NCBI GenBank assembly: GCA_964459385.1
Contig: CAYWLG010000013.1
Span: 11,740 to 75,739 of the forward strand
DNA: 64,000 nt
Origin: UBA6107 sp964459385
GTDB lineage: Bacteria > Chloroflexota > Anaerolineae > Anaerolineales > Anaerolineaceae
Direction: 5' to 3'
Position 1 is the stretch's first letter. Every line of letters begins with the position of its first letter. The notes below the pieces were generated by a model. It worked only from the letters and a program-made list of their open reading frames with translations, was not told the DNA's origin and did no database searches. Both the position numbers and the translations under genes were made by a program. Positions 22,655-30,942 of the stretch are shown in pieces.

Positions 22655-23334
22655 GTCTCCACTCCTGCGCCAAAGCTGGCAGCCAGAATCGTTGCGATGA
22701 TCACGTTCCACTGGGTCACCCCCACCAGCCACAGCAGCATCGAAAGCAGCCCGCCGAAAAGCGCCACGATCAAATGCAGGCGGTTCTTAAGCTGCAAGAC
22801 CAGCAGGGCAATGAACATGGCGGGCAGGGCGTAATCGAGGGCAAAGGGTTTTACGTCAGTGATGAGGCCGCCGGCCAGCGCGCCCAGCAGGGTGCCGGCC
22901 ACCCACGAGAGCTGGCAGGTGAGGTTGATGCCCAGGGTCAGCGGCGCGGCCGTCTCGCCCTGCTCAAAGCGCAGGCTGTGCACCCCAAAGGTCTCATCGG
23001 TCAGTTCGGCGCAAAAAGCCGCCACCTCGCCCTTGCTCCAGCGCGTCATATAAGGCGAAAGCGAGGCCGACATGAGCATGTGACGCAGGTTGACGATGAA
23101 GGTGGTGGCGATGATCGAAAAAGGATTGATGCCGCTGGCGAACAGGCTCACCGCCATCAACTGGGCCGAGCCGGCATAGACGATCACCGACATGGTGAGC
23201 GTTTCGAGCCAGGTGAGCCCGCCGTTGATGGCCAGCACCCCATAAGCAAAACCGATGGGCAGATAGCCCATCACCACCGGCAGGGCGGGGCTTAATGCGG
23301 CAAGGGTCTGAGAAAGTTTTCGTGTGGCCTGCAT
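22630..23334 (-). CDS. azlC: AzlC family branched-chain amino acid exporter
   Basis: 234 residues. The AzlC core LPVVMGYLPIGFAYGVLAINGGLTW, then SVIVYAGSAQLMAVSLFASG and FIVNLRHMLMSASLSPY, is clear, with six to seven membrane segments. It is the large subunit of the AzlCD exporter, pumping out valine-family amino acids or toxic analogues such as azaleucine. The azlD gene follows with an overlap. There is no regulator gene next to it; the next gene is divergent. Confidence 0.92.
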   Translation of the reverse strand: MQATRKLSQTLAALSPALPVVMGYLPIGFAYGVLAINGGLTWLETLTMSVIVYAGSAQLMAVSLFASGINPFSIIATTFIVNLRHMLMSASLSPYMTRWSKGEVAAFCAELTDETFGVHSLRFEQGETAAPLTLGINLTCQLSWVAGTLLGALAGGLITDVKPFALDYALPAMFIALLVLQLKNRLHLIVALFGGLLSMLLWLVGVTQWNVIIATILAASFGAGVETWTKQPSS

Positions 23335-23406
23335 GAAATCATCCTATTAATTAGGCTGGATTATAGTATAGATTTGCAATTTTCGTGGATTAATGGCCGC
23401 AAGCGG

Positions 23407-23415
23407 TGCTATAAT
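23407..23415 (+). promoter_or_regulatory. Extended -10 promoter for the TIR-like gene
   Basis: TGCTATAAT, identical to the element at 14926-14934, with no good -35. It lies 60 bases upstream of ATG 23475. Confidence 0.55.
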
Positions 23416-23474
23416 CCACACGTCTAGACAACGCGCAATTCAAGGAGAACATCCTTTTTACAGGAGTACGCTTA

Positions 23475-23918
23475 ATGGCAAGGAAAGTCTTTTTCAGCTT
23501 CGATTACAAGAACGTTTATAAAGCCAATCTGATCAAAGACCTGCCTGGCATCGAGGCCTCGGCGGCGGCCGGCTTCGAGAGCTCGGCCCTGTGGGACGAT
23601 CAGAAGGTGCGCGGCGACCTGGAAGTGGAAGCCATGATCCAGAGCGCGCTCGACGGCACCACCGTGAGCGTCATTCTCATCTCGCAGGGCGCCACGGCGC
23701 GCAAGTACATCAACTACGAGATCTACCAGTCGCTGGCGCGCGGCAATGGCCTGCTGGCCGTGCAGATCCACGCCCTCCCCGATGAGAACGGCAAGCTCGA
23801 CAACCCCGGCGACATCCCCTCGCAGATCGCAGACAACGGCTTCAAGGCTTACAAATACACCACACCTGAAGATTTCGCCGCCTGGATCGAAGAAGCCGCC
23901 AAAATTGCCGGCAAATAA
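23475..23918 (+). CDS. TIR-like (ThsB/MTH538-type) domain protein, orphan
   Basis: 147 residues forming a single domain. The N-terminus RKVFFSFDYKNVYKANLIKD, then ALWDD and VSVILISQGATARKYINYEIYQSLARGNGL, matches the MTH538 TIR-like fold. ThsB of Thoeris uses this fold to make a cyclic ADP-ribose signal after phage infection. The E-I-Y segment in NYEIYQSL holds the expected catalytic Glu. No ThsA, SIR2/SLOG or TM-macro effector gene is nearby, so a defence role is only possible. It has its own promoter and terminator and stands alone. Confidence 0.8.
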   Translation: MARKVFFSFDYKNVYKANLIKDLPGIEASAAAGFESSALWDDQKVRGDLEVEAMIQSALDGTTVSVILISQGATARKYINYEIYQSLARGNGLLAVQIHALPDENGKLDNPGDIPSQIADNGFKAYKYTTPEDFAAWIEEAAKIAGK

Positions 23919-23930
23919 AACAAGCGTGTA

Positions 23931-23958
23931 AGCCCCGGTTTTGCCGGGGTTTATTTTT
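23931..23958 (+). terminator. Terminator of the TIR-like gene
   Basis: CCCCGG (23933-23938) pairs with CCGGGG (23944-23949), followed by TTTATTTTTG. Confidence 0.8.
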
Positions 23959-24049
23959 GTCGGGTGCACGAACTGCGCCCTCATTTGCGCCCCTCAAAAG
24001 GGCGGTTTTCTAACGTTCTTTTGATAAAATTCGGGTACGATTAACCTGT

Positions 24050-24442
24050 ATGGATGCCCCCGTGAAACCCCACTCTGTCTTTTGGAGCCTGAGCAAGGTC
24101 GTCTTCGGGCTGGTCATCAGCGTCTCGGCGCTGGTGGGGCTCATCGGTCTGCTGGCCGGATGGAAGAGCAGCACGCCCTTCAGCAACAGCTTTTTCGCGG
24201 CCGGCTCGGCTATCATCGTGCTCGGCACGCTCACCATTCTTGGCACTTATCGCCAGCGCGCCGATTTCGGCGTGCAGTTCAGCCAGTCTACCAGCCAGAT
24301 GAATTTGCCCGAGCGCACCAGCCTATGGGTGAAAGACATCAAACAGGGGTACAATCTGCTGATCATCTGTGTGGTCAGCGGGGCCCTGCTCATTGGCCTG
24401 GCTGTGCTGGTAGATAAGCTCTTTGGGCTGCCGGCGCTCTGA
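24050..24442 (+). CDS. Small membrane protein, three helices
   Basis: 130 residues. Membrane segments are apparent near residues 14-37 (VVFGLVISVSALVGLIGLLAGW), 45-66 (NSFFAAGSAIIVLGTLTILGT) and 101-124 (LLIICVVSGALLIGLAVLVDKLFG). A polar loop with Gln/Ser-rich text separates the second and third. No family is recognised. The ribosome site is weak before ATG 24050. The YkvA-like gene starts 61 bases after its stop in the same direction, so the two may be co-transcribed. Confidence 0.65.
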   Translation: MDAPVKPHSVFWSLSKVVFGLVISVSALVGLIGLLAGWKSSTPFSNSFFAAGSAIIVLGTLTILGTYRQRADFGVQFSQSTSQMNLPERTSLWVKDIKQGYNLLIICVVSGALLIGLAVLVDKLFGLPAL

Positions 24443-24503
24443 TCCATACGTCGTCTCAAGGGGAAAAAGAATCGGTTCGGTAATTGTCATAGAAGGAAGA
24501 TGG

Positions 24504-24965
24504 ATGAACGAAGAAGAGAAACGCACACCCGGCGAAGAAGTGATCGAGCACGAGGTGGAAAAGAAGCGGTCGAAGGCAGAAGACTATCTGCACGACCCCG
24601 AAAGATCGAAACAACTGCTTGATGAAGCGGTGAAAAAAGCGCAGGATAAAGAGCAGCACAAAGGGCCGCTCGAAGAGGTCTGGAACAACCTGCAGGCGCT
24701 CTTGCGCATGTTCAAGGCTTATCTGAAAAAAGATTACACGGTTCTGCCCTGGGGCTCGATCGTGCTCATCGTGGTGGCCATCCTCTATTTTGTCTCGCCC
24801 TTCGATCTGCTGCCCGATTGGATCCCGCTGGCCGGCTTCGTCGATGATGCGGCCGTCATTGGCTTTGTGCTGCGCCAAATCAACAACGACCTGGAAGCCT
24901 TTTTGAAATGGGAAAGCATCAAAAAATCGCTCGACGACGTGATCAACAATCCGCCCGAAGCCTGA
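24504..24965 (+). CDS. YkvA-like DUF1232 membrane protein
   Basis: 153 residues from ATG 24504, with GAAGGAAG upstream; earlier starts in the frame lack support. A charged N-terminal half (about 75 residues, rich in Glu and Lys) precedes the DUF1232 core, ILYFVSPFDLLPDWIPLAGF followed by VDDAAVIGFVLRQINNDLEAF. That core has the conserved SPFDLLPD and DD. DUF1232 proteins are small membrane proteins of unknown biochemical role. A terminator follows directly. Confidence 0.85.
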   Translation: MNEEEKRTPGEEVIEHEVEKKRSKAEDYLHDPERSKQLLDEAVKKAQDKEQHKGPLEEVWNNLQALLRMFKAYLKKDYTVLPWGSIVLIVVAILYFVSPFDLLPDWIPLAGFVDDAAVIGFVLRQINNDLEAFLKWESIKKSLDDVINNPPEA

Positions 24966-24980
24966 TGCAATGAAATGAAG

Positions 24981-25006
24981 GGGTCGCCCAGTGGCGGCCC
25001 TTTTTG
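24981..25006 (+). terminator. Terminator after the YkvA-like gene
   Basis: GGGTCGCC pairs with GGCGGCCC (one wobble pair), followed by TTTTTG at 25001-25006. Confidence 0.75.
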
Positions 25007-25088
25007 TTCGCTGAGCGTTTTGCAGTAGAATAGGCAAGGAGAAGCATTTATTGGCTGGAAATGAGCTTTGCGAAAAGGAGTGACAGAC

Positions 25089-26696
25089 ATGGCGGTGATG
25101 AATATTGGCGAAGCCTGCACGGGGCTGCAGTGCCGCAGCGGTCTGGCAGAAAAGGTGGCCATGCGCCTGATCGACCCCGGTCTGAAACGCACCGATTACA
25201 CTTTTAAACAACTGGATGAAGAATCGAACCGTGCCGCCAACGGGCTGCGCGCGCTGGGGCTGAACCCGCAAGACCGGGTCTTCGTCTTTTTACCCAAGCA
25301 GGCCGAGGTATTCTTCACCTTTTTGGGCGCCCTCAAGATGCAGGCAGTGGTCTGCATTCTCTTTTCAAACTTCGGCAAAGACGCCGTTTTCGAGCGCATG
25401 CTCGATGGCGGCGCCAAGGTGCTGGTCACCAAGCAAAGCCTCTTCAACAAGCTGCGCGAACACCTGGCCGAAGTGCCCACCCTTGAAAAGGTGATCCTCA
25501 CCGACCTGCCCGAGCACCAGAGCAACAAAGTGCTGAGCTATGCCCAATGGATGCAGGGCTACTCCAGCGAGTTTACGGTTCCTGAAACCGAGGCCGAGAC
25601 CCCTTCGGTGCTGCACTACACCTCCGGCTCCACCGGCAAACCCAAGGGCGTGCTGCACGTGCACGCCAGCCTGCCCTATCAAATGAAGACGATGGACGAG
25701 ATCTTCCAGATGGAGGCGGACGATATTTACTGGTGCACGGCCGACCAGGCCTGGGTGACGGGCGTGACCTACGGCATCATCGGTCCCTGGGCCAAGGGCC
25801 TCACCCAAATTCACTACACCGGCAAGTTCGACGCGGTCGATTGGTTTAACCTGCTCGAAGAAGAGAAAGTGAGCCTCTGGTACACGGCCCCCACCGCCCT
25901 GCGCATGCTCATACAGGATGAAGCGCGCATCAAAGACCACTATACCCTGCCCGCCCTCAAACGCGTTTACAGCGTGGGCGAGCCGCTCAACCCTGAGATC
26001 ATCCACTGGGTGCGCAGCGTGGTGAAGCGCGAGATCTACGACACCTGGTTTCAGACCGAGACCGGCGCCATCATGATCTCGAACCGCCCCGGCCTTGAGG
26101 TACGCCCCGGCTCAATGGGCAAGCCCGTCAGCGGCAGCGAGGCTTTTGTGCTGGATGAAGATTACACCCCGCTGCAACCCGACCTGGCCGGCAGTCTGTG
26201 CCTGAAAAAAGGCTGGCCTTCGATGTTCCGCACCTACCTCAACATGGAAGAGCAGTATCGCAGCAAATTTCACGGCGAGTATTACAACACCGGCGATCAG
26301 GCCAAAGTGGATGGCGACGGCTACTTCTGGTTCATTGGCCGCAACGATGACGTGATCAACACCTCCGGGCACCTGGTGGGACCTTTTGAGGTGGAAAGCG
26401 CCCTGCTCGAAATGGAAGAGATCGTAGATGTGGCCGTGATCGGCGCCCCCGACGAGATGCTTTTTGAAAAGATCGTGGCCTTCGTCAAACTAAAAGAGGG
26501 ATTGCTCTGGTCGAAGGGGCTTGAAGTGCAGGCTCGCCTGCGCGTTACCCGTCAAGTCTCACCCATAGCAGTGCCCTCCGAGTTCGTCGTCGTGGATCGC
26601 ATTCCCAAGAACCGCAGCGGCAAGATCATGCGCCGTGTGCTCAAAGCGCGTTATACCGGCCAGGATGTTGGCGATATTTCTACCATGGAGGATTAA
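25089..26696 (+). CDS. AMP-forming acyl/acetyl-CoA synthetase-like enzyme
   Basis: 535 residues from ATG 25089 with AAGGAG upstream. The adenylate-forming core motif is LHYTSGSTGKPKGVLHVHAS, with later YDTWFQTETGAIM, YYNTGDQAKVDGDGYFWFIGR and the C-terminal catalytic Lys in NRSGKIMRRVLKA. The ending GQDVGDISTMED recalls acetyl-CoA synthetase. Adenylation of a short carboxylic acid is expected. It is followed one base later by an acyl carrier protein, so the acyl group may be passed to the ACP rather than to CoA; that is inference. Confidence 0.85.
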   Translation: MAVMNIGEACTGLQCRSGLAEKVAMRLIDPGLKRTDYTFKQLDEESNRAANGLRALGLNPQDRVFVFLPKQAEVFFTFLGALKMQAVVCILFSNFGKDAVFERMLDGGAKVLVTKQSLFNKLREHLAEVPTLEKVILTDLPEHQSNKVLSYAQWMQGYSSEFTVPETEAETPSVLHYTSGSTGKPKGVLHVHASLPYQMKTMDEIFQMEADDIYWCTADQAWVTGVTYGIIGPWAKGLTQIHYTGKFDAVDWFNLLEEEKVSLWYTAPTALRMLIQDEARIKDHYTLPALKRVYSVGEPLNPEIIHWVRSVVKREIYDTWFQTETGAIMISNRPGLEVRPGSMGKPVSGSEAFVLDEDYTPLQPDLAGSLCLKKGWPSMFRTYLNMEEQYRSKFHGEYYNTGDQAKVDGDGYFWFIGRNDDVINTSGHLVGPFEVESALLEMEEIVDVAVIGAPDEMLFEKIVAFVKLKEGLLWSKGLEVQARLRVTRQVSPIAVPSEFVVVDRIPKNRSGKIMRRVLKARYTGQDVGDISTMED

Positions 26697-26697
26697 G

Positions 26698-26937
26698 ATG
26701 GCAGTAGTAGATGAATTGACCCAGGTGTTTGAAGAAGTGTTCGACCAAAGCGGCTTAACGCTCAGTCCCGAAACCACCGCCAACGATATCGAAGGCTGGG
26801 ATTCAATGTCGCACGTGACCATGCTGATGGCTGTTGAAGAACACTTCGACATTGAGTTCAAACCCTATGAGATCGCCAATCTGGTCAATGTGGGGGCGCT
26901 GATCGCACTGATCGAGAACAAACTGGCCGGGAAATAG
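26698..26937 (+). CDS. Acyl carrier protein
   Basis: 79 residues, the standard size. The phosphopantetheine attachment motif is GWDSMSHVTMLMAVEEHFDIEF, with Ser36 in DSM. GGAGG at the end of the synthetase gene serves ATG 26698, so the two are translationally coupled. It is separate from any fatty acid synthase cluster in this window and is likely dedicated to the adjoining adenylating enzyme. Such pairs are known from D-alanine- or amino-acid-loading systems and small secondary-metabolite pathways. No thioesterase or further enzyme lies next to it. Confidence 0.9.
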   Translation: MAVVDELTQVFEEVFDQSGLTLSPETTANDIEGWDSMSHVTMLMAVEEHFDIEFKPYEIANLVNVGALIALIENKLAGK

Positions 26938-26963
26938 ATCAAGGGAATATCCTTCTTTAAAAT

Positions 26964-27003
26964 GAAACACCGCGTTCTCAATGGGAACACGGTGTTTGTT
27001 TTC
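26964..27003. terminator. Bidirectional terminator after the ACP gene
   Basis: AAACACCGCGTTC pairs with GAACACGGTGTTT with one internal mismatch, followed by GTTTTC on the plus strand. It also serves the converging small-protein gene. Confidence 0.75.
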
Positions 27004-27021
27004 ATCAAGCGATGTGAATGG

Positions 27022-27147
27022 CTAAACGCTGCCAACCCCGGTCGGGTGTTTCTTCTCGATCTTGGCCTTTCGTTTTTCTTTAATGGTCATCTTTGGCTTT
27101 TTCTTTGTTTCTTTGTTGCCTTTATCGTTCTTTCCTTTATCACCCAT
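27022..27147 (-). CDS. Very basic 41-residue protein
   Basis: 41 residues beginning MGDKGKNDKGNKETKKKPKM and ending in HPTGVGSV, with about a third Lys or Arg. AGGAGA before ATG 27147 fixes this start; the longer frame upstream is unlikely. From memory, small proteins with the same MGDK-x-KDK opening occur in many bacteria and have no known function. A nucleic-acid-binding or disordered role is plausible. It converges with the ACP gene. Confidence 0.55.
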   Translation of the reverse strand: MGDKGKNDKGNKETKKKPKMTIKEKRKAKIEKKHPTGVGSV

Positions 27148-27238
27148 ATCAATTTCTCCTGAAGAAGTTCTTGAGTTTGGATCCTTTTTCCCCGCAGAAT
27201 AAGTTAACGCATGTACAGAATTTAGTATACATCTCATT

Positions 27239-28852
27239 TTAATGAACAACTTTGTAGATCTGGATCACCGGTCCTGTATATCGTTCTGGCTGAGGTATAT
27301 TAAAAAGCTCTTTCGCAAAATACTTAACATCATCGATCCAGGAAATCAATGGAACATCAGAAACCGGTTGAGTAGGGGAAAATTCCTTGATCAATTTGTA
27401 TTTGCTGCGGATGGAGTTGTACACTGCCACCTGGTTTGGGTACTTTTCAGGCTCAGCATAATATCGATCGTACATATCTGAAGAGAGAATGATGTAATCT
27501 GCCGAATCAAAATCGGAATCAAAACTGAAATTTCCAGGCATCAAGTTATGAGAAAATGGTGTGAAATGTTCATAGATTGTTCTTTTTCTATCAATTCCAT
27601 TTTCTTCGCAGTACTTATATGAGTATACAGCTGTGCTCATGTAACTCATATTGATCGATAGTGAAAGGGCGGCCGCCAGCGAGTAGAAAACACAACCACC
27701 CAAGATCACAGCCGTTGTCCATTTTAACCATTTTCGATTGCCTGCCAGATCAAATAAATAGCCGAACCCAAATGCCGCCAACAACAGGGGTGTGATGTGC
27801 ATTATTAAGCCCCAACGTTCCCAGTGAAGCGCCATGATGCTCAATAAGGCAAAATATAGAAGACCGTAAAAAACGGAAAGCAGGCTGAATTTTTTATTAC
27901 GGATCACAGCATAAATGCCCAGTAAAGAAATCAGATTCACTACAATATTAGAGTTTTTTAGGTAGTTGGTGAGATAATACCCCATATTACCGAACCAGTT
28001 AAGCCCATCTGACCCCAAGTGCGTTGATCTGGATTCAAATTTTAGGTGAGCAATTGTATCGCCATAATTAAAGAACAAGTTTGGCGCTAGTAGATAAATC
28101 CCTAGCAAATAGATTCCGAAGAAAAGGGCCCCCTGCTTCAATATGTTCCCAAAAATCTGGGAACGGTTGCCTTTGTATTTTTTTACTTGCATCCAAACAA
28201 TTGCAAAGGCTATTAAAGCACAGGATATAAGCCCGGTATATTTTTCTACAGTGTTGATTGATGCAAAGATCGTTGCCAGATAAAGCCATTTTATCTTTTC
28301 AGTTCGCAGGTAATAGAGCACGAATAAGAGAATGAGCAGGGTGAAAAGGGTAATCAAAACATCAGGCGAAACATAATGTGAGTGTTTCACAAAGAGGGGA
28401 AAAAACGCAAAGAGCATTCCGGCTGCCAGCGCAGCTTTTTTAGAATACTCCCGGCCGATCATGTAAGCCGCGATTGGCAAAAGGGAGCCTAACAAAGCGA
28501 TGAGAATTCTCGCACAAAATGTAAGGGGATAGGCGGCGACACTATAGCCATAGGCAAAATTCTGTCCAAAACGGACATAGCTGATTAAATTAAGCAACGG
28601 GTAATAGACTAGGTAAAGAATTTGGTCCGGCCGAGCATAGAAATTCGAATCAAGCGTTTGATCTTCTGTCATTGTCGCAACATGGGTCATTAGTGTATCT
28701 TCGTCTCCATTTACGAGAAACGGATAACTGTAATTCAGTCCAATGTATCGAACACCAAAAGCAATGACAAACAACGCAAAAAAGAACAAAAGCTCATAAC
28801 GAGTTAAATTCATAAAAGAGTGCTTTATTTTATTTTGCATTGGTTTCCCCAT
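27239..28852 (-). CDS. GT-C glycosyltransferase (PMT/ArnT-like family 39)
   Basis: 537 residues with about 12 membrane segments. The first loop holds the acidic GDEDTLMTH, in the place where polyprenyl-phosphate-dependent glycosyltransferases have their catalytic Asp/Glu. A middle HYVSPDVLITLFTLL also fits the PMT_2 layout, and a soluble C-terminal part of about 100 residues follows. It would transfer a sugar from a lipid carrier to a protein or surface glycan outside the membrane. ATG 28852 and ATG 28840 are both possible; GGGG favours the second. It is AT-rich compared with radA, so it may be acquired. Confidence 0.8.
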   Translation of the reverse strand: MGKPMQNKIKHSFMNLTRYELLFFFALFVIAFGVRYIGLNYSYPFLVNGDEDTLMTHVATMTEDQTLDSNFYARPDQILYLVYYPLLNLISYVRFGQNFAYGYSVAAYPLTFCARILIALLGSLLPIAAYMIGREYSKKAALAAGMLFAFFPLFVKHSHYVSPDVLITLFTLLILLFVLYYLRTEKIKWLYLATIFASINTVEKYTGLISCALIAFAIVWMQVKKYKGNRSQIFGNILKQGALFFGIYLLGIYLLAPNLFFNYGDTIAHLKFESRSTHLGSDGLNWFGNMGYYLTNYLKNSNIVVNLISLLGIYAVIRNKKFSLLSVFYGLLYFALLSIMALHWERWGLIMHITPLLLAAFGFGYLFDLAGNRKWLKWTTAVILGGCVFYSLAAALSLSINMSYMSTAVYSYKYCEENGIDRKRTIYEHFTPFSHNLMPGNFSFDSDFDSADYIILSSDMYDRYYAEPEKYPNQVAVYNSIRSKYKLIKEFSPTQPVSDVPLISWIDDVKYFAKELFNIPQPERYTGPVIQIYKVVH

Positions 28853-28914
28853 TAGATATTTTGGTTGACTTCACCCTTATTTTAACCTATTTATTATCAA
28901 AACAATTGCGCAGG

Positions 28915-28920
28915 TATAAT
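28915..28920 (+). promoter_or_regulatory. -10 element of radA, leaderless transcript likely
   Basis: TATAAT ends seven bases before ATG 28927, so transcription should begin at or next to the start codon. No Shine-Dalgarno sequence is present. The -35 region is poor. Confidence 0.5.
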
Positions 28921-28926
28921 AAGTCT

Positions 28927-30348
28927 ATGCCAAAATTGATCACCCAATACGTCTGTCAACAATGCGGAAAAGTCTCGCCGCGGCCGCTGGGCAAGTGCCC
29001 GCAGTGCGGCGGCTGGGACACCATGATCGAAGAAGTGGTCGAAGCGGCCGGTTCCGCCCCTGCCAGAACTGCCTTGCCCGGCCTGAACAGCCGTTCAACG
29101 CCAAAAAAGATGTCTGAGATCAGCGGCGACGTAGAATCGCGCATTCCGCTACCCATCACCGAGTTTGCCCGCGTGCTGGGCGGCGGGGTGGTGCCGGGCT
29201 CGATCGTGCTGGTGGGCGGCGACCCGGGCATTGGCAAGTCCACCCTGCTGCTGCAAATGTCGCTCGAAATGTCCACTCCATCAGCCGGTGCAAAACACGG
29301 CTTCAAGGTGCTTTATGTTTCGGGCGAAGAGTCGGAACGGCAGATCAAAATGCGTGCCCTGCGCCTTTCACGTCTGGCCGAGGGCAAAGAGAAACCCTTC
29401 AGCGAAGAGCTGTATTTGCTGACCGAAACCAACCTCGACGCCGTGCTCGAACAGGTCAGCCAGATCAAACCCGACCTGCTGGTGATCGATTCGATCCAGA
29501 CGGTTTACCTGCCGGATATGAACTCTTCGGCGGGGTCGGTCAGCCAGGTGCGCGAATGTGCCAACCGCCTGCGCGAACTGGCCAAGACCAGCGGCATGGC
29601 CGTGTTCGTCATCGGGCATGTCACCAAAGAAGGCGTCATCGCCGGTCCGCGCGTGCTCGAACACATTGTGGATACGGTGCTCTACCTCGAAGGCGACCGT
29701 TTTCAATCGTACCGGCTGCTGCGCTCGGTCAAGAACCGATTTGGTGCCACCGCCGAGGTGGGCGTATTTGAAATGCGTGAGCGCGGCATGGTAGAAGTGA
29801 GCAACCCTTCCGAGGCCTTTCTGGCCGAGCGCATGATCAACGCACCCGGTTCAGCCGTGGCCGTCACTATGGAAGGCACGCGCCCGCTGCTGGTGGAAAT
29901 TCAGGGCCTCACCACCCCCTCCAATCAGGGCAATCCGCGCCGCACCCCCAACGGGGTCGATTTCAACCGGCTGCTGCTCATCACCGCGGTGCTCACGCGC
30001 CGCCTGGGGCTGCGCCTGGCCGAGCAGGATGTCTTTGCCAACGTGGTGGGCGGCCTGCGCATCGACGAACCCGCCGCCGACTTGGCCGTGGCCGCCGCCA
30101 TCGCCTCTTCACTGCGGGATGTACCCGTGCGTGCCGAGGTGGTGCTCATCGGAGAGGTGGGCCTTTCGGGCGAGCTGCGCTGGGTGGGGCAGATGAACGC
30201 CCGCCTGCGCGAAGCGTCCAAACTGGGCTTTAAAATGGCCGTCGTGCCGCACCGGGTGGGCCGCGGCGAGCCCCTGCCCGAAGGAATTGTCATCAAAGAA
30301 GCGCGCTCTTTGCGAGAAGCCCTCTCGCTGGCGCTTTTATCGGAGTAA
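28927..30348 (+). CDS. radA: DNA repair protein RadA/Sms
   Basis: 473 residues. The N-terminal zinc finger is CQQCGKVSPRPLGKCPQCGGW. The RecA-like ATPase has Walker A GGDPGIGKSTLLLQ, Walker B LLVIDSIQTV, and the RadA-specific KNRFG in SVKNRFGATAEVG. A Lon-protease-like C-terminal domain ends it (GEVGLSGELRWV). RadA promotes branch migration in recombination and in transformation. The start is ATG 28927 at MPKLITQYVCQQCGK; the upstream in-frame Met codons are antisense of the promoter region. DUF6391 and holA follow in the same direction. Confidence 0.96.
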   Translation: MPKLITQYVCQQCGKVSPRPLGKCPQCGGWDTMIEEVVEAAGSAPARTALPGLNSRSTPKKMSEISGDVESRIPLPITEFARVLGGGVVPGSIVLVGGDPGIGKSTLLLQMSLEMSTPSAGAKHGFKVLYVSGEESERQIKMRALRLSRLAEGKEKPFSEELYLLTETNLDAVLEQVSQIKPDLLVIDSIQTVYLPDMNSSAGSVSQVRECANRLRELAKTSGMAVFVIGHVTKEGVIAGPRVLEHIVDTVLYLEGDRFQSYRLLRSVKNRFGATAEVGVFEMRERGMVEVSNPSEAFLAERMINAPGSAVAVTMEGTRPLLVEIQGLTTPSNQGNPRRTPNGVDFNRLLLITAVLTRRLGLRLAEQDVFANVVGGLRIDEPAADLAVAAAIASSLRDVPVRAEVVLIGEVGLSGELRWVGQMNARLREASKLGFKMAVVPHRVGRGEPLPEGIVIKEARSLREALSLALLSE

Positions 30349-30381
30349 GCTAACAAGATTCTCGGTTTTTGGAGGTTAATT

Positions 30382-30942
30382 ATGACGGATATGATCTCAC
30401 CGCTTGAATGGGGCCCCGTCTCACTGGTGCGCCGTAATCACGGCCTGGAGCACGCCACCATCAATCTGCTCAGCGAAAAATATCCCGGCCGCTCTTTTGC
30501 CGGTCATTCCGACAGCAAAGGCTTCTGGATCATCGGCACCATTTCCACCGACGAGTTGGCCGAGACCGTGCAGCAGGCGCTGGCGCGCATGAACGCCGGC
30601 GAGCACAACCTGGCTATTCACGCTCACTGTGGCACCAACGCCGTCACCACCGGCATCGTCGCCGGCACGCTGGCCTGGCTGGCTACCCTGCCAAACGCCA
30701 ATTCTTTCAAGAAAAAAATGGATCGCTGGTCTTGGGTGGTCATGCTGGTTACCGGAGGTGTCATCCTCTCGCAGCCACTGGGGCCGCTGGTGCAGCAAAA
30801 GGTCACCACTTCGGGCGTCCCCGCCGGTCTAAAAGTGGATCAGATCGTTCGCTACGAGCGCGAAAACCCCAACCGCCCGGTGGCGCACCGCGTGCAGACC
30901 AAAGACAGCACCCCTACTGTTGTGGAGGCAAACGCTGAATGA
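30382..30942 (+). CDS. DUF6391 family protein
   Basis: 186 residues. The signature RRNHGLEHATINLLSEKYPGRSFAGHSDSKGFWIIG matches DUF6391, found in Chloroflexota and cyanobacteria. A membrane segment lies at about 88-107 (GIVAGTLAWLATLP) and another near 113-130 (WSWVVMLVTGGVILSQPLG). A polar tail of about 45 residues follows. The His-rich LEHATI and HAHCGTN segments might bind metal, but no activity is known. GGAGG stands before ATG 30382. Its stop overlaps the holA start, so the two are coupled. Confidence 0.8.
   Translation: MTDMISPLEWGPVSLVRRNHGLEHATINLLSEKYPGRSFAGHSDSKGFWIIGTISTDELAETVQQALARMNAGEHNLAIHAHCGTNAVTTGIVAGTLAWLATLPNANSFKKKMDRWSWVVMLVTGGVILSQPLGPLVQQKVTTSGVPAGLKVDQIVRYERENPNRPVAHRVQTKDSTPTVVEANAE

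Noticed and set aside
23475..24965. Complete Thoeris defence operon
   Set aside because: Only the TIR-like protein is present. The following membrane protein and YkvA-like protein have no effector features.
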